11,420 nucleotides of DNA, from the NCBI GenBank assembly GCA_011046295.1, contig DSAV01000123.1, positions 1-11,420 on the forward strand, read 5' to 3'. The number at the start of each line of letters is the position of its first letter. The first letter of the stretch is position 1. A program made the position numbers and the translations under genes. The DNA comes from Deltaproteobacteria bacterium. Its GTDB lineage: Bacteria > Desulfobacterota > Syntrophia > Syntrophales > Smithellaceae. The notes under the pieces are model-generated. The model saw only the letters and a list, made by a program, of their open reading frames with translations. It was not told the DNA's origin and made no database searches. Positions 7,101-11,420 of the stretch are shown here, in pieces.

Positions 7101-7666
7101 TCGTAATCCCCGGCGGTGTCGTCGTCGGTTTTGAAACGCATGTAGCCTACTCTGATACTCAGCGATTCGGCATCCAACTTATCAATTTTGCCGTCGTTAT
7201 TGTCATCCAAAACATTAAAGACAGCCCGCTTGGCGATTTCCACGCGGCGGCAGTCGGTAGTGTACGAACCAGTTTGCGAAAAATAAAAAGGCCCCGAGCA
7301 ATCTTCGTTGGACCAGTATGGCGTATTCATGTCAAAGCCGGAAGGAATTGTTCCCGTATATGGATAAGCCTTGCACAGTTTATTGATTCCGCCGGTTGAC
7401 TCCGGGTAATATGCAACGTTAGCGCCGCAGCTATTTCCTGTTAGAGTATACATATTTATTCCCGCGGGCGTCCAGAGCATGGAGCCGGAAAGGTCGATAA
7501 CAATGAGCGCGTCGGAATCCATGGGCGCGAATGTGTCCTGTTCATCGTTGGCCGGCGGTATTTCGTCGTCAATCGGATCGTCCGCCCAAGCTCCGCACGG
7601 AAAGCTCAAAAAAAACATTACCGCCATTATACAAACAAATGCCAGAAAGCGTTTTTTGTTTGGCAT
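4193..7666 (-). CDS. pilY1: PilY1-family type IV pilus tip adhesin
   Basis: An exported protein of 1157 aa, comparable to Pseudomonas PilY1/Neisseria PilC. A signal peptide (residues 1-28, cleavage after GAWA) is followed by an acidic, proline-containing linker. A von Willebrand A-like domain spans about 50-460, with MIDAS residues D58, S60 and S62 (DLSGS), T243 (GGTPL) and D279 (ISDGAD). An EF-hand-like loop, DDNNDGKIDKLD, is inserted at 154-165. The C-terminal PilY1 beta-propeller (about 600-1130) shows GANDGQLHAF (656-665), SLGRGG (744-749) and GKGFFVIDL. It carries the conserved calcium loop D898-D900-D902-G-D906 (DHDSDGFMD). There are many cysteines throughout, suggesting disulfides. AGGAGG stands 8 nt before the ATG at 7666. 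As the last gene after fimT-pilV-pilW-pilX, it should act at the pilus tip with the minor pilins in extension, retraction and adhesion. Confidence 0.93.
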   Translation of the reverse strand: MPNKKRFLAFVCIMAVMFFLSFPCGAWADDPIDDEIPPANDEQDTFAPMDSDALIVIDLSGSMLWTPAGINMYTLTGNSCGANVAYYPESTGGINKLCKAYPYTGTIPSGFDMNTPYWSNEDCSGPFYFSQTGSYTTDCRRVEIAKRAVFNVLDDNNDGKIDKLDAESLSIRVGYMRFKTDDDTAGDYEKGNARVIVDISKFGQTTGTSYQKLYCDKENSCVITDTCGVNKLCLSKETAYGGTPLVASLKEAKTYLDAHKASDPAKDCRLKFVILISDGADTYACGGNGQECQAHSYKRRREQVAAVKALNDAGYKVFVIGFGADMPDYLLKTLNWMAYYGGTNNPAQENTGNLSAYSLPIDCATNEASCCKFWSLGETGSPGVGQLKSAASACYPSGVTSSCFEEISGTSADATYCSTEDTFKAGSNDPGYLSLNGYAFLASNAQQLTAALKSAFSEITEMSYSFTAASIQAVRTADENYIYQASFTPIDYCPFWHGHLKRYSICSADDVANEVAGCTVAGAIKTPADWDGGAVLSNTQTAAARKIYTLIENTLVEFKTDTTAITQAHLGADDADNRTMIINYFRDGEKLSDDPLKYWRLGDIFHSSPRAITSPNPMFYDRYDKSEPKAFEQFQEEYIRKSTPGDGEYRRIIMLGANDGQLHAFRAGELGQGGGEEVWSFIPPNQLRRLKLIAHTSHPTAQLRQYFVDGPTSAADIWVQKTAATDIYNTTKTIDEWKTIMVSSLGRGGITTLWSSSTGCDSGFSADYSADYNNYCGYYAFDVTDTNLNTPGFLWRIGANAGLSSSHGPYLAQPWSKMFIGRVRLTQTVGEEKISVEKWVGLIGGGYSGCGKVGGQCDTRGKGFFVIDLADGSILWSYTNADNSALEWDLLAEPVAVDHDSDGFMDTAYIGDVGGNIWRFNFCKKIQGESNDGCVVNNWSGSMLFNNESASGIRPIYTAVDVSIDYEGNLWIYAGTGDVTNPTAPNAQERIYAIRDSGRDSEVTYAIADLYNLGETSTFTDQQSETHDGWYIQLPKHEKILAEPTVYEGRVYYTSYMPTTGQGGDPCNAAGEAFVYSLDFISGKGQWDGGARSVSLGAGSGVASAVIVSVPPDGGRADLYITTSAGGDPERLPRPGDDEDEPPRGSVIFWQDRRIGN

Positions 7667-7683
7667 ACTCTTATCCTCCTGAC

Positions 7684-7842
7684 TTAAAAAATAAACACCT
7701 GAACAGATTCTGCATAAGTGGGCAACGGCTCTTTCTCCGGCGGTCTTTCCTCATCATCTTTTGCCCAAAGTAGCGGCACACACAAAAAAACAATTATCAT
7801 TACTACACTGACCAGGGTTATAAGGTTTTTTCTGAAAAACAT
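7684..7842 (-). CDS. 52-aa exported mini-protein between pilX and pilY1
   Basis: ATG at 7842 opens a 52-codon frame starting MFFRKNLITLVSVVMIIVFL, a clear signal-peptide or membrane-anchor sequence (positive N-terminus, long hydrophobic core, then CVPLLWA). Signal peptidase cleavage after A27 would leave about 25 residues: an acidic, proline-rich stretch (KDDEERPPEKEPLP) and a hydrophobic end (VQVFIF). AAGGAG lies 7 nt before the start, and the stop is 17 nt before the pilY1 ATG. I recognise no family. The layout of signal peptide, acidic Pro-rich linker and short beta-like strand resembles the beginning of PilY1 itself (WADD...IPP...ALIVID). It may therefore be a remnant or miniature of a PilY1 N-terminus, or a separate pilus accessory peptide. 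Confidence 0.72.
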   Translation of the reverse strand: MFFRKNLITLVSVVMIIVFLCVPLLWAKDDEERPPEKEPLPTYAESVQVFIF

Positions 7843-7889
7843 TACCTTTCTCCTTGTAAAAATTTAAACATCAAATAACTTCTTTCTCC

Positions 7890-7931
7890 GGCGTTCGTTT
7901 CACGAGATGACTGAGTCTCGTTATGAACGCC
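7890..7931 (-). other. long intercistronic RNA hairpin between pilX and the mini-gene
   Basis: Arms GGCGTTC/GAACGCC (7 bp, 7890-7896 and 7925-7931) enclose a 6x4-nt internal loop and a second perfect 5-bp stem CGAGA/TCTCG (7903-7907 and 7916-7920) with an 8-nt apex loop. No T-run follows on either strand, so it does not look like an intrinsic terminator. It fills most of the only sizeable gap (101 nt) in the pilus operon and could stabilise or process the upstream minor-pilin mRNA relative to pilY1. Confidence 0.6.
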
Positions 7932-7943
7932 CCGCCGGCCTTC

Positions 7944-8417
7944 CTAATACTGAGTATCCGAAGGGCTCGGCGAATAGGCAATGCCGACGCTAATCCTTGC
8001 CCGCGATTTATAGTTTCTGTCCTCGCCGGTTACCGTTGTTGAAAAAACAGCGCCGGCCCAGTCATGGCGCAAACTGTAGCCGGGAAAATCGATACTGGGA
8101 AAATCAAGGTACCTGTCAGGTGTACCGGCTTCAAATCCAACTCCGGGATTGTTGTCCGGGTCGTACACTGTCCAGGGAATCGGCTGCAGGTCTATAGGAT
8201 TCAGCCTTCTGCTGGCTTCAGTCACACCCGCTTCCGCGGCAGAAAAAGCTTTCGTTTCACCGACCATGCGCGAACTGATGCGGATGTCCTGCGTGCTCAC
8301 CGTCAGAGCCAGAAACCCCACGGCAATCATAATCATTACGGCGATAACGGCCACAACAAGCACGAAGCCGTCCTGCGATTTCAAGCGCCTTTTTATTTTA
8401 TGGTATGTATACAGCAT
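7944..8417 (-). CDS. pilX: PilX-like minor pilin
   Basis: A 157-aa type IV prepilin-like protein. The leader is 17 residues ending QDG, followed by F18 and a hydrophobic helix FVLVVAVIAVMIMIAVGFLALTV. Glu at mature position 5 is absent (valine instead). This is characteristic of PilX/GspK-class minor pilins, which cap the initiation complex. The helix continues into STQDIRISSRMVGETKAFSAAEAGVTEA, a typical PilX N-terminal segment (AAEAG). The protein should be cleaved by PilD and work with PilV, PilW, FimT and PilY1 at the pilus tip. The ATG at 8417 overlaps the end of pilW by 20 nt, with GAGG 5 nt before it inside pilW, so translation is coupled. The C-terminal domain is short and has no motif I recognise. 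Confidence 0.85.
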   Translation of the reverse strand: MLYTYHKIKRRLKSQDGFVLVVAVIAVMIMIAVGFLALTVSTQDIRISSRMVGETKAFSAAEAGVTEASRRLNPIDLQPIPWTVYDPDNNPGVGFEAGTPDRYLDFPSIDFPGYSLRHDWAGAVFSTTVTGEDRNYKSRARISVGIAYSPSPSDTQY

Positions 8418-9192
8418 GGTTCCTCACCAAAACATCCGTGGAATTAATCATTTTTTTGGACACACCTGTGTTAATGTCTATTTCGTCCGTTTCCGCAGCA
8501 ATTGTTATTCTGACGCGCCGGATATTCGGAATATTAGCATTGGGATTGGTTATTTGGTTTCCGTCTTTGTCGAAATATTCAAACACGTCAATACCCAACT
8601 GTTGATTTATCACCACCGTTCCCGGCGCGCTTCCGCCTAACAGCGCGGCATTTCCGCTGCAGCTGACGTTACGCGTAATCTGGTCTCTCGACGCGCCCGC
8701 CGCCGCTGATGACGCGCTATATGAATAAAATATGTATTCATTGGTACCGCCATCGTTGGCACAGGCAGGCGCCGGAACGGCGACGCAGTCATTCGGATCG
8801 GTACAGCTGCAATATTTACCGATGACGCCGTCTGCGCTTAAATCCATTGCGATGTAAATATTATTCGCGTCCGCGTAAAGAATGCCTCTTTTCGCCGCGC
8901 TTGCCGCGATTGCGCCGGTAACAACGGTTACCTGGCCGCAATTCAGATTATTTAGAGTTTCTGTATGTGTCCACGTAGCTTCCGTCATCGACGGGTTGAA
9001 AGACGCCATCCTGATTTCCGCGGCCATGAAATCAAGCACGGCCCGCGTGTCCTGCTGGGTAATGACCTTTTTCCCCAGACCGGCCGTGGTGCGCTGCGCC
9101 ATAATCATCGCTCCGTAAATCGCGGTCATGAGTATCGCACCCACCGCGATTGCGATTATCAGCTCCAACAATGTAAATCCGTTTTTTTTCAT
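8398..9192 (-). CDS. pilW: PilW-like minor pilin
   Basis: A 264-aa prepilin when started at ATG 9192, giving MKKNG|FTLLELIIAIAVGAIL. The short basic leader, Gly at -1, Phe at +1 and Glu at +5 are the classic class III prepilin signature cut by PilD. An in-frame TTG at 9243 would extend the leader by 17 residues into the pilV coding end and is less likely. The first helix is followed by RTTAGLGKKVITQQDTRAVLDFMAAEIRMA, typical of PilW/GspJ-type pilins. The middle of the protein has a cysteine cluster (CSCTDPNDC, then AC) that may form disulfides outside the cell. It begins 16 nt after the pilV stop and overlaps pilX at its end. Together with PilX and PilV it should form the priming complex of the pilus. 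Confidence 0.87.
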   Translation of the reverse strand: MKKNGFTLLELIIAIAVGAILMTAIYGAMIMAQRTTAGLGKKVITQQDTRAVLDFMAAEIRMASFNPSMTEATWTHTETLNNLNCGQVTVVTGAIAASAAKRGILYADANNIYIAMDLSADGVIGKYCSCTDPNDCVAVPAPACANDGGTNEYIFYSYSASSAAAGASRDQITRNVSCSGNAALLGGSAPGTVVINQQLGIDVFEYFDKDGNQITNPNANIPNIRRVRITIAAETDEIDINTGVSKKMINSTDVLVRNHAVYIP

Positions 9193-9208
9193 TTTTGTCA
9201 AACTTCTT

Positions 9209-9649
9209 CTATTTGTGAAAATTAAAAATCCTCGTCGCGACAATGGAACTGTTTATGCCGCCAGCCGGCCCTCCAAGCCAGGTGACCCGCACATTCACCA
9301 GCCAGGCGTTTACCTCTCCGTCATAGGGATTAATTGACGTGCAAACCTCAAAAGTCGCGTCTCCCTCCAAGCCGGATGAGCCGCTGACCGTGATTGATTG
9401 ACAAACCGGGTTCGTCCCCGTTACATCCACGTCAATGTCGCGGTTCATTATCTTGTATTGTTCGGCCTCCAGCCTGGCCTGCATTATCAGGGCGGCCCGG
9501 CCCAGGTAATCCGCCTTAAAACCGGTTCTCACCGACATGCTTTGCATGGGCATCAGCGCGACAATGGCAACCATCGCCAGGAACGCGGCAATCAGCGCCT
9601 CCACCAGGCTTATTCCCCTGTCATTTAATATTTTTTTACATCTTATCAT
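9209..9649 (-). CDS. pilV: PilV-like minor pilin
   Basis: A 146-aa prepilin. The leader MIRCKKILNDRG (12 residues) precedes I13-SLVEALIAAFLAMVAIVAL, with Glu at mature position 5. This is the PilV/GspI pattern, including the MPMQSMSVRTG segment after the first helix where PilV proteins usually read GxxxLQ. Two cysteines in the globular domain (PVCQSI and FEVCTS) could pair. The protein is a substrate for PilD and a likely member of the minor-pilin initiation complex. Its ATG at 9649 overlaps the end of fimT by 14 nt, with only a weak ribosome site (AAGAG), so it probably depends on coupled translation from fimT. Confidence 0.85.
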   Translation of the reverse strand: MIRCKKILNDRGISLVEALIAAFLAMVAIVALMPMQSMSVRTGFKADYLGRAALIMQARLEAEQYKIMNRDIDVDVTGTNPVCQSITVSGSSGLEGDATFEVCTSINPYDGEVNAWLVNVRVTWLGGPAGGINSSIVATRIFNFHK

Positions 9650-10145
9650 AATCGACTCTTATTCTTCCCATGATGTTAACGGTTACAGTCGCTGTGGCCT
9701 CGCCCAGCCGCGCGTGGCGCAACTCCACCGTGCCGGGAGGATTTATTGTACCGCGTGGCTGGATGTTAATCGTTGGCGGTGTCCCGGTAAAAGTTGTAGA
9801 ATTAATGCTCACCAAGGGGCTTTTATCGGCAAAACTCCTGGTGCCCAGTGTTATGAACGTACCAAGATTATCCGGATCTTCTGCTTGAACAATGTAGTTA
9901 TTGTTAGCGTCACTAATTACTATCTGATAACGAATATTTTCCGCTATCGCTCTTTGACGGTACAGGGCGATTTCCGAGGAAAAATTACGCGCCGCTTCCC
10001 TGAAATTTACCTTGTGACGGTAGTTGTTAAACGACGGCGCCGCTATTGCTAAACTAATGCCTAACAGCGCTACTGCCACTATCAATTCTATTAAAGTGAA
10101 ACCTTTATTTCTCCCCAGCTTCACGTCATACCCATTAAAACGCAT
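9636..10145 (-). CDS. fimT: FimT/GspH-family minor pilin
   Basis: A prepilin of 169 aa from ATG 10145. GRNKG|FTLIELIVAVALLGISLAIAAPSF is a textbook class III signal with Glu at +5. The segment NNYRHKVNFREAARNFSSEIALYRQRAIAENIRYQIVIS fits FimT/GspH. The end carries G160-R-I-R163 (MGRIRV), matching the GRxR motif of FimT proteins that bind DNA for natural transformation in some gamma-proteobacteria. FimU/GspH proteins that serve only pilus assembly can look similar. The ATG at 10145 lies inside a perfect extended -10 element. If that promoter is used, the real start is likely GTG at 10124, giving an 8-residue leader. A tiny frame (ATG GGT ATG ACG TGA) ends overlapping that GTG. It is the first gene of the fimT-pilV-pilW-pilX-mini-pilY1 group. 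Confidence 0.87.
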   Translation of the reverse strand: MRFNGYDVKLGRNKGFTLIELIVAVALLGISLAIAAPSFNNYRHKVNFREAARNFSSEIALYRQRAIAENIRYQIVISDANNNYIVQAEDPDNLGTFITLGTRSFADKSPLVSINSTTFTGTPPTINIQPRGTINPPGTVELRHARLGEATATVTVNIMGRIRVDYDKM

Positions 10146-10152
10146 TATACCA
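10144..10152 (-). promoter_or_regulatory. extended -10 promoter of the minor-pilin operon
   Basis: The minus strand reads TGGTATAAT (10152-10144), a perfect extended -10. No good -35 is at 16-18 nt; a TTGCGT (10168-10163) is 13 nt away across a run of eight T. Extended -10 promoters can work without a -35. The TATAAT overlaps the upstream-most fimT ATG, so transcription starting near 10137 would exclude that codon. Confidence 0.55.
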
Positions 10153-10153
10153 C

Positions 10154-10201
10154 AAAAAAAATACGCAATCTACATGCCAGTTTCTGTGATATTCCCCCCC
10201 C
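10154..10201. repeat. two homopolymer runs upstream of fimT (A8 and C8 on plus strand)
   Basis: Plus-strand A8 at 10154-10161 lies between the -10 and a -35-like TTGCGT. A run of C8 at 10194-10201 lies about 45 nt further upstream of the -10 element. Runs of this length can slip in replication and are also common sites of sequencing error. The rest of the 188-nt gap between pilD and fimT is AT-rich and shows no gene or convincing terminator. Confidence 0.5.
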
Positions 10202-10333
10202 TGTGCCGTACCTTAATAAATACCTTTTTTCATTATATTTTAACCCTTAAAACTTTTTCTGTTACTTTTAACCGGCCAATGATTTTTCCCCGCTGCTGAA
10301 ATAAACCGGTTTTGTCCGTAATTTTCACTATTT

Positions 10334-11095
10334 TTAATACCCTATCAAAATAAAACGCATAAAGGTGTCTCCCCAAAAAATACAGGCAACGGCCGCCGCC
10401 GCCAAAAAAGGTCCGAAGGGCACGGCATATTTCATATCCTGCTTTTTAATAATCATTGCGCTTATCCCCACCAGCGCGCCTGTCAGGGAGCTAAACAGCA
10501 AAATAAAAATGAGCGCTTTCCAGCCGAAAAAACCGCCGATCATGGCCAGCAGCTTGATATCGCCGCCGCCCATTCCCTCGCGCTTCGTGATTACCTCATA
10601 CCCGAAGGCGATAACAAACAAAATCCCACCGCCGATTATTATGCCCAACAATGACTGCTGCCAGGGCACTTTTACAACCAGAACAGCCAACAGGAAAAAA
10701 ACAGGAATGCCGGGAAGAGTTAAAACATCGGGAATAATTTGATGCTTCAAATCAATAAAAGCTATGATAATTAATACGCATGTAAACACAAAATGAACGA
10801 GAAACATCCAAGAAAGACCAAACTGCACAAATATAAGCAGGGAAAACGCTGCTGTAATCAGTTCCACCAGAGGGTATTGCCAGGATATTTTCTCTGAGCA
10901 GTCACGGCATTTGCCTTTTAAAATGAAAAAACTGATTATGGGAATATTATCGTAAAAACGGATTGATTTTTTACAGTGCGGACAGCGCGAAAGTGGCCGG
11001 ACAATCGACTCTTTTTCGGGCAGGCGATAAATGCATACGTTGAGAAAACTGCCAACAACAGCGCCGAAAACAAATGAAAAAATATTTAAAATCAT
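10334..11095 (-). CDS. pilD: prepilin peptidase/N-methyltransferase PilD
   Basis: A 253-aa inner-membrane aspartic protease that removes prepilin leaders and N-methylates the new N-terminus. The N-terminal segment FGAVVGSFLNVCIYRLP is the family signature. The cytoplasmic zinc-type domain has C38-C41 (CPHC) and C63-C66 (CRDC). Catalytic aspartates are D115 (FIDLKHQIIPD) and D179 (GMGGGDIK, the GxGD motif). PFGPFLAAAA closes the conserved core. About seven or eight hydrophobic segments are visible. All four prepilins encoded downstream (FimT, PilV, PilW, PilX) are expected substrates. AAGGA lies 4 nt before the ATG at 11095 and can be masked by an upstream TCCTTA, which ties translation to the riboswitch at 11157-11249. 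A 188-nt gap separates it from fimT. Confidence 0.96.
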   Translation of the reverse strand: MILNIFSFVFGAVVGSFLNVCIYRLPEKESIVRPLSRCPHCKKSIRFYDNIPIISFFILKGKCRDCSEKISWQYPLVELITAAFSLLIFVQFGLSWMFLVHFVFTCVLIIIAFIDLKHQIIPDVLTLPGIPVFFLLAVLVVKVPWQQSLLGIIIGGGILFVIAFGYEVITKREGMGGGDIKLLAMIGGFFGWKALIFILLFSSLTGALVGISAMIIKKQDMKYAVPFGPFLAAAAVACIFWGDTFMRFILIGY

Positions 11096-11099
11096 GGCT

Positions 11100-11156
11100 T
11101 CCTTATCTTCATTTTCTGGAATTAAGGAGACAACACCGGCGGATTTTGCTTTTTAT
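11100..11156 (-). promoter_or_regulatory. expression platform masking the pilD ribosome site
   Basis: TCCTTA (11128-11123) is perfectly complementary to TAAGGA (11105-11100), the pilD ribosome site, with a 17-nt loop. The same CCTTA can pair with TAAGG at 11177-11173 inside the aptamer, and the adjacent TCCGCCG (11143-11137) is complementary to CGGCGGA (11172-11166). These pairings are mutually exclusive, as expected for a translational riboswitch. No intrinsic terminator is visible. The direction (ligand turns pilD off) is an inference from which strand the folded aptamer would occupy. Confidence 0.6.
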
Positions 11157-11249
11157 TTCGGCAGTTCCGCCGCCTTATCCCAGTAATTCCAAGGACTTAG
11201 GCCGTAAACTTTGCGTCACGCCTTTTCAGGCGCTTTGCCTCTTTTCGAT
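11157..11249 (-). promoter_or_regulatory. GEMM-I cyclic dinucleotide riboswitch upstream of pilD
   Basis: The minus-strand RNA has the conserved GEMM-I parts in order: AGGCAAAG (11240-11233); hairpin P2 GCGCCT-GAAA-AGGCGT (11233-11218) with the GAAA tetraloop; GACGCAAAG (11217-11209), exact to the family core; the tetraloop receptor CGGCCTAAG (11204-11196); a P3 hairpin; and GCCGAA (11162-11157) closing P1 with GGC. In a hand alignment to the Vibrio Vc2 aptamer, the base at position 20 is G (11239). Known c-di-GMP sensors have G there, while the cyclic AMP-GMP variants of Geobacter have A. I therefore predict c-di-GMP as ligand. It begins a few nucleotides after the predicted transcription start and controls pilD. 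Confidence 0.88.
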
Positions 11250-11255
11250 AACTTA

Positions 11256-11283
11256 ATTTTACTCTTTTCATATACAAAGTCAA
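11256..11283 (-). promoter_or_regulatory. sigma70-type promoter for the riboswitch-pilD transcript
   Basis: On the minus strand TTGACT (11283-11278, 5 of 6) is followed after 16 nt by TAAAAT (11261-11256, 5 of 6). Transcription would start near 11249, immediately before the GEMM-I aptamer, which fits well with a riboswitch leader of about 155 nt. Confidence 0.7.
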
Positions 11284-11302
11284 GAACATTTAGATAAGCG
11301 AA

Positions 11303-11373
11303 TTGCCTCAAATAAAATGTTACCGAAGGGGTTGATAAAAGAGGTTCGTTGCCTCAAAAACCGATGTTACCGA
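11303..11373. repeat. tandem imperfect direct repeat in the divergent leader
   Basis: TTGCCTCAAA...ATGTTACCGA occurs at 11303-11326 and again at 11349-11373, offset 46 bp, with GAGGTT following each copy (11341-11346 and 11391-11396). The copies lie upstream of the pilD promoter on one side and the plus-strand gene at 11402 on the other. They could be regulator sites or a duplicated leader element. Confidence 0.65.
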
Positions 11374-11399
11374 GAAGAGAATCGGAAACGGAGGTTTTT
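11356..11399 (+). promoter_or_regulatory. leader fold that can mask the ribosome site of the right-edge gene
   Basis: AAAAACC (11356-11362) is perfectly complementary to GGTTTTT (11393-11399), which overlaps the GGAGG ribosome site (11390-11394). An alternative hairpin CCGAT/ATCGG (11361-11365 and 11381-11385) uses the same CC and would free it. Both are short, so this is only a candidate regulatory fold. No clear promoter was found on the plus strand between 11284 and 11401. Confidence 0.35.
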
Positions 11400-11401
11400 A
11401 T

Positions 11402-11420
11402 ATGAGTCCCCAGGCTAAGG
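11402..11420 (+). CDS. start of an unidentified gene (runs off right edge)
   Basis: ATG at 11402 is preceded by GGAGG with 7 nt spacing, an excellent ribosome site. Only six complete codons (MSPQAK) are visible before the window ends, so the product cannot be named. It is divergent from pilD, and its leader contains the tandem repeat and the possible masking fold. Confidence 0.6.

Noticed and set aside
7595..7600. Cysteine near the end of the PilY1 signal peptide as a lipoprotein site
   Set aside because: The residues before C24 (SFP) do not fit a lipobox, while AWA-28 is a good signal peptidase I site.
7479..7773. Plus-strand open frames opposite the pilY1 start and mini-gene
   Set aside because: Antisense to a signal-peptide region and intercistronic sequence; no ribosome site or protein features.
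9193..9243. Longer pilW start at TTG 9243
   Set aside because: It would add 17 residues before a perfect short prepilin leader and overlap pilV; ATG 9192 fits the family better.

Overview
The window is a chromosomal stretch from a Gram-negative bacterium of moderate GC. It most likely comes from the Desulfobacterota (former Deltaproteobacteria, Syntrophia-like). That placement is an inference from three things seen together: a GEMM-I riboswitch on a pilus gene, a minor-pilin/PilY1 cluster, and a four-cysteine mini-protein of a type I associate with that group. No mobile element, CRISPR array, tRNA or rRNA was seen.

Left part (1-2952, all minus strand): the N-terminal part of an APC-family amino-acid permease runs off the left edge and has its own near-consensus sigma70 promoter. 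Upstream of it lies a compact operon, read right to left: an unknown 55-aa protein, a TatD-family metallohydrolase, QueC and QueE. QueC and QueE act in the 7-deazaguanine (queuosine precursor) pathway.

Middle (2953-4152): a plus-strand PilZ-domain protein (predicted c-di-GMP receptor) is divergent from the tatD operon. It converges on a minus-strand 57-aa four-cysteine protein, with a bidirectional hairpin terminator between them. The small gene has a TTGACA/TATAAT promoter with a perfect palindrome in its spacer.

Right part (4193-11401, minus strand): a type IV pilus locus. Read in the direction of transcription it is a GEMM-I (cyclic dinucleotide) riboswitch, pilD (prepilin peptidase), then fimT, pilV, pilW, pilX, a previously easy-to-miss 52-aa exported mini-protein, and pilY1 (a 1157-aa tip adhesin with a vWA domain and a C-terminal beta-propeller). 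The last six are tightly packed and probably form one operon. It appears to start at an extended -10 promoter that overlaps the apparent fimT start codon. PilD would process the four prepilins, the minor pilins would prime the pilus, and PilY1 would sit at its tip. At 11402 a divergent plus-strand gene begins and leaves the window; its leader holds a tandem imperfect repeat.

The most notable signal is upstream of pilD. The aptamer carries the sequence GATAAGG, which is repeated exactly at the pilD Shine-Dalgarno, and one CCTTA segment between them can pair with either copy. This suggests a translational switch by ribosome-site mimicry. With the PilZ protein, cyclic dinucleotide sensing occurs at both the RNA and protein level around this pilus cluster.
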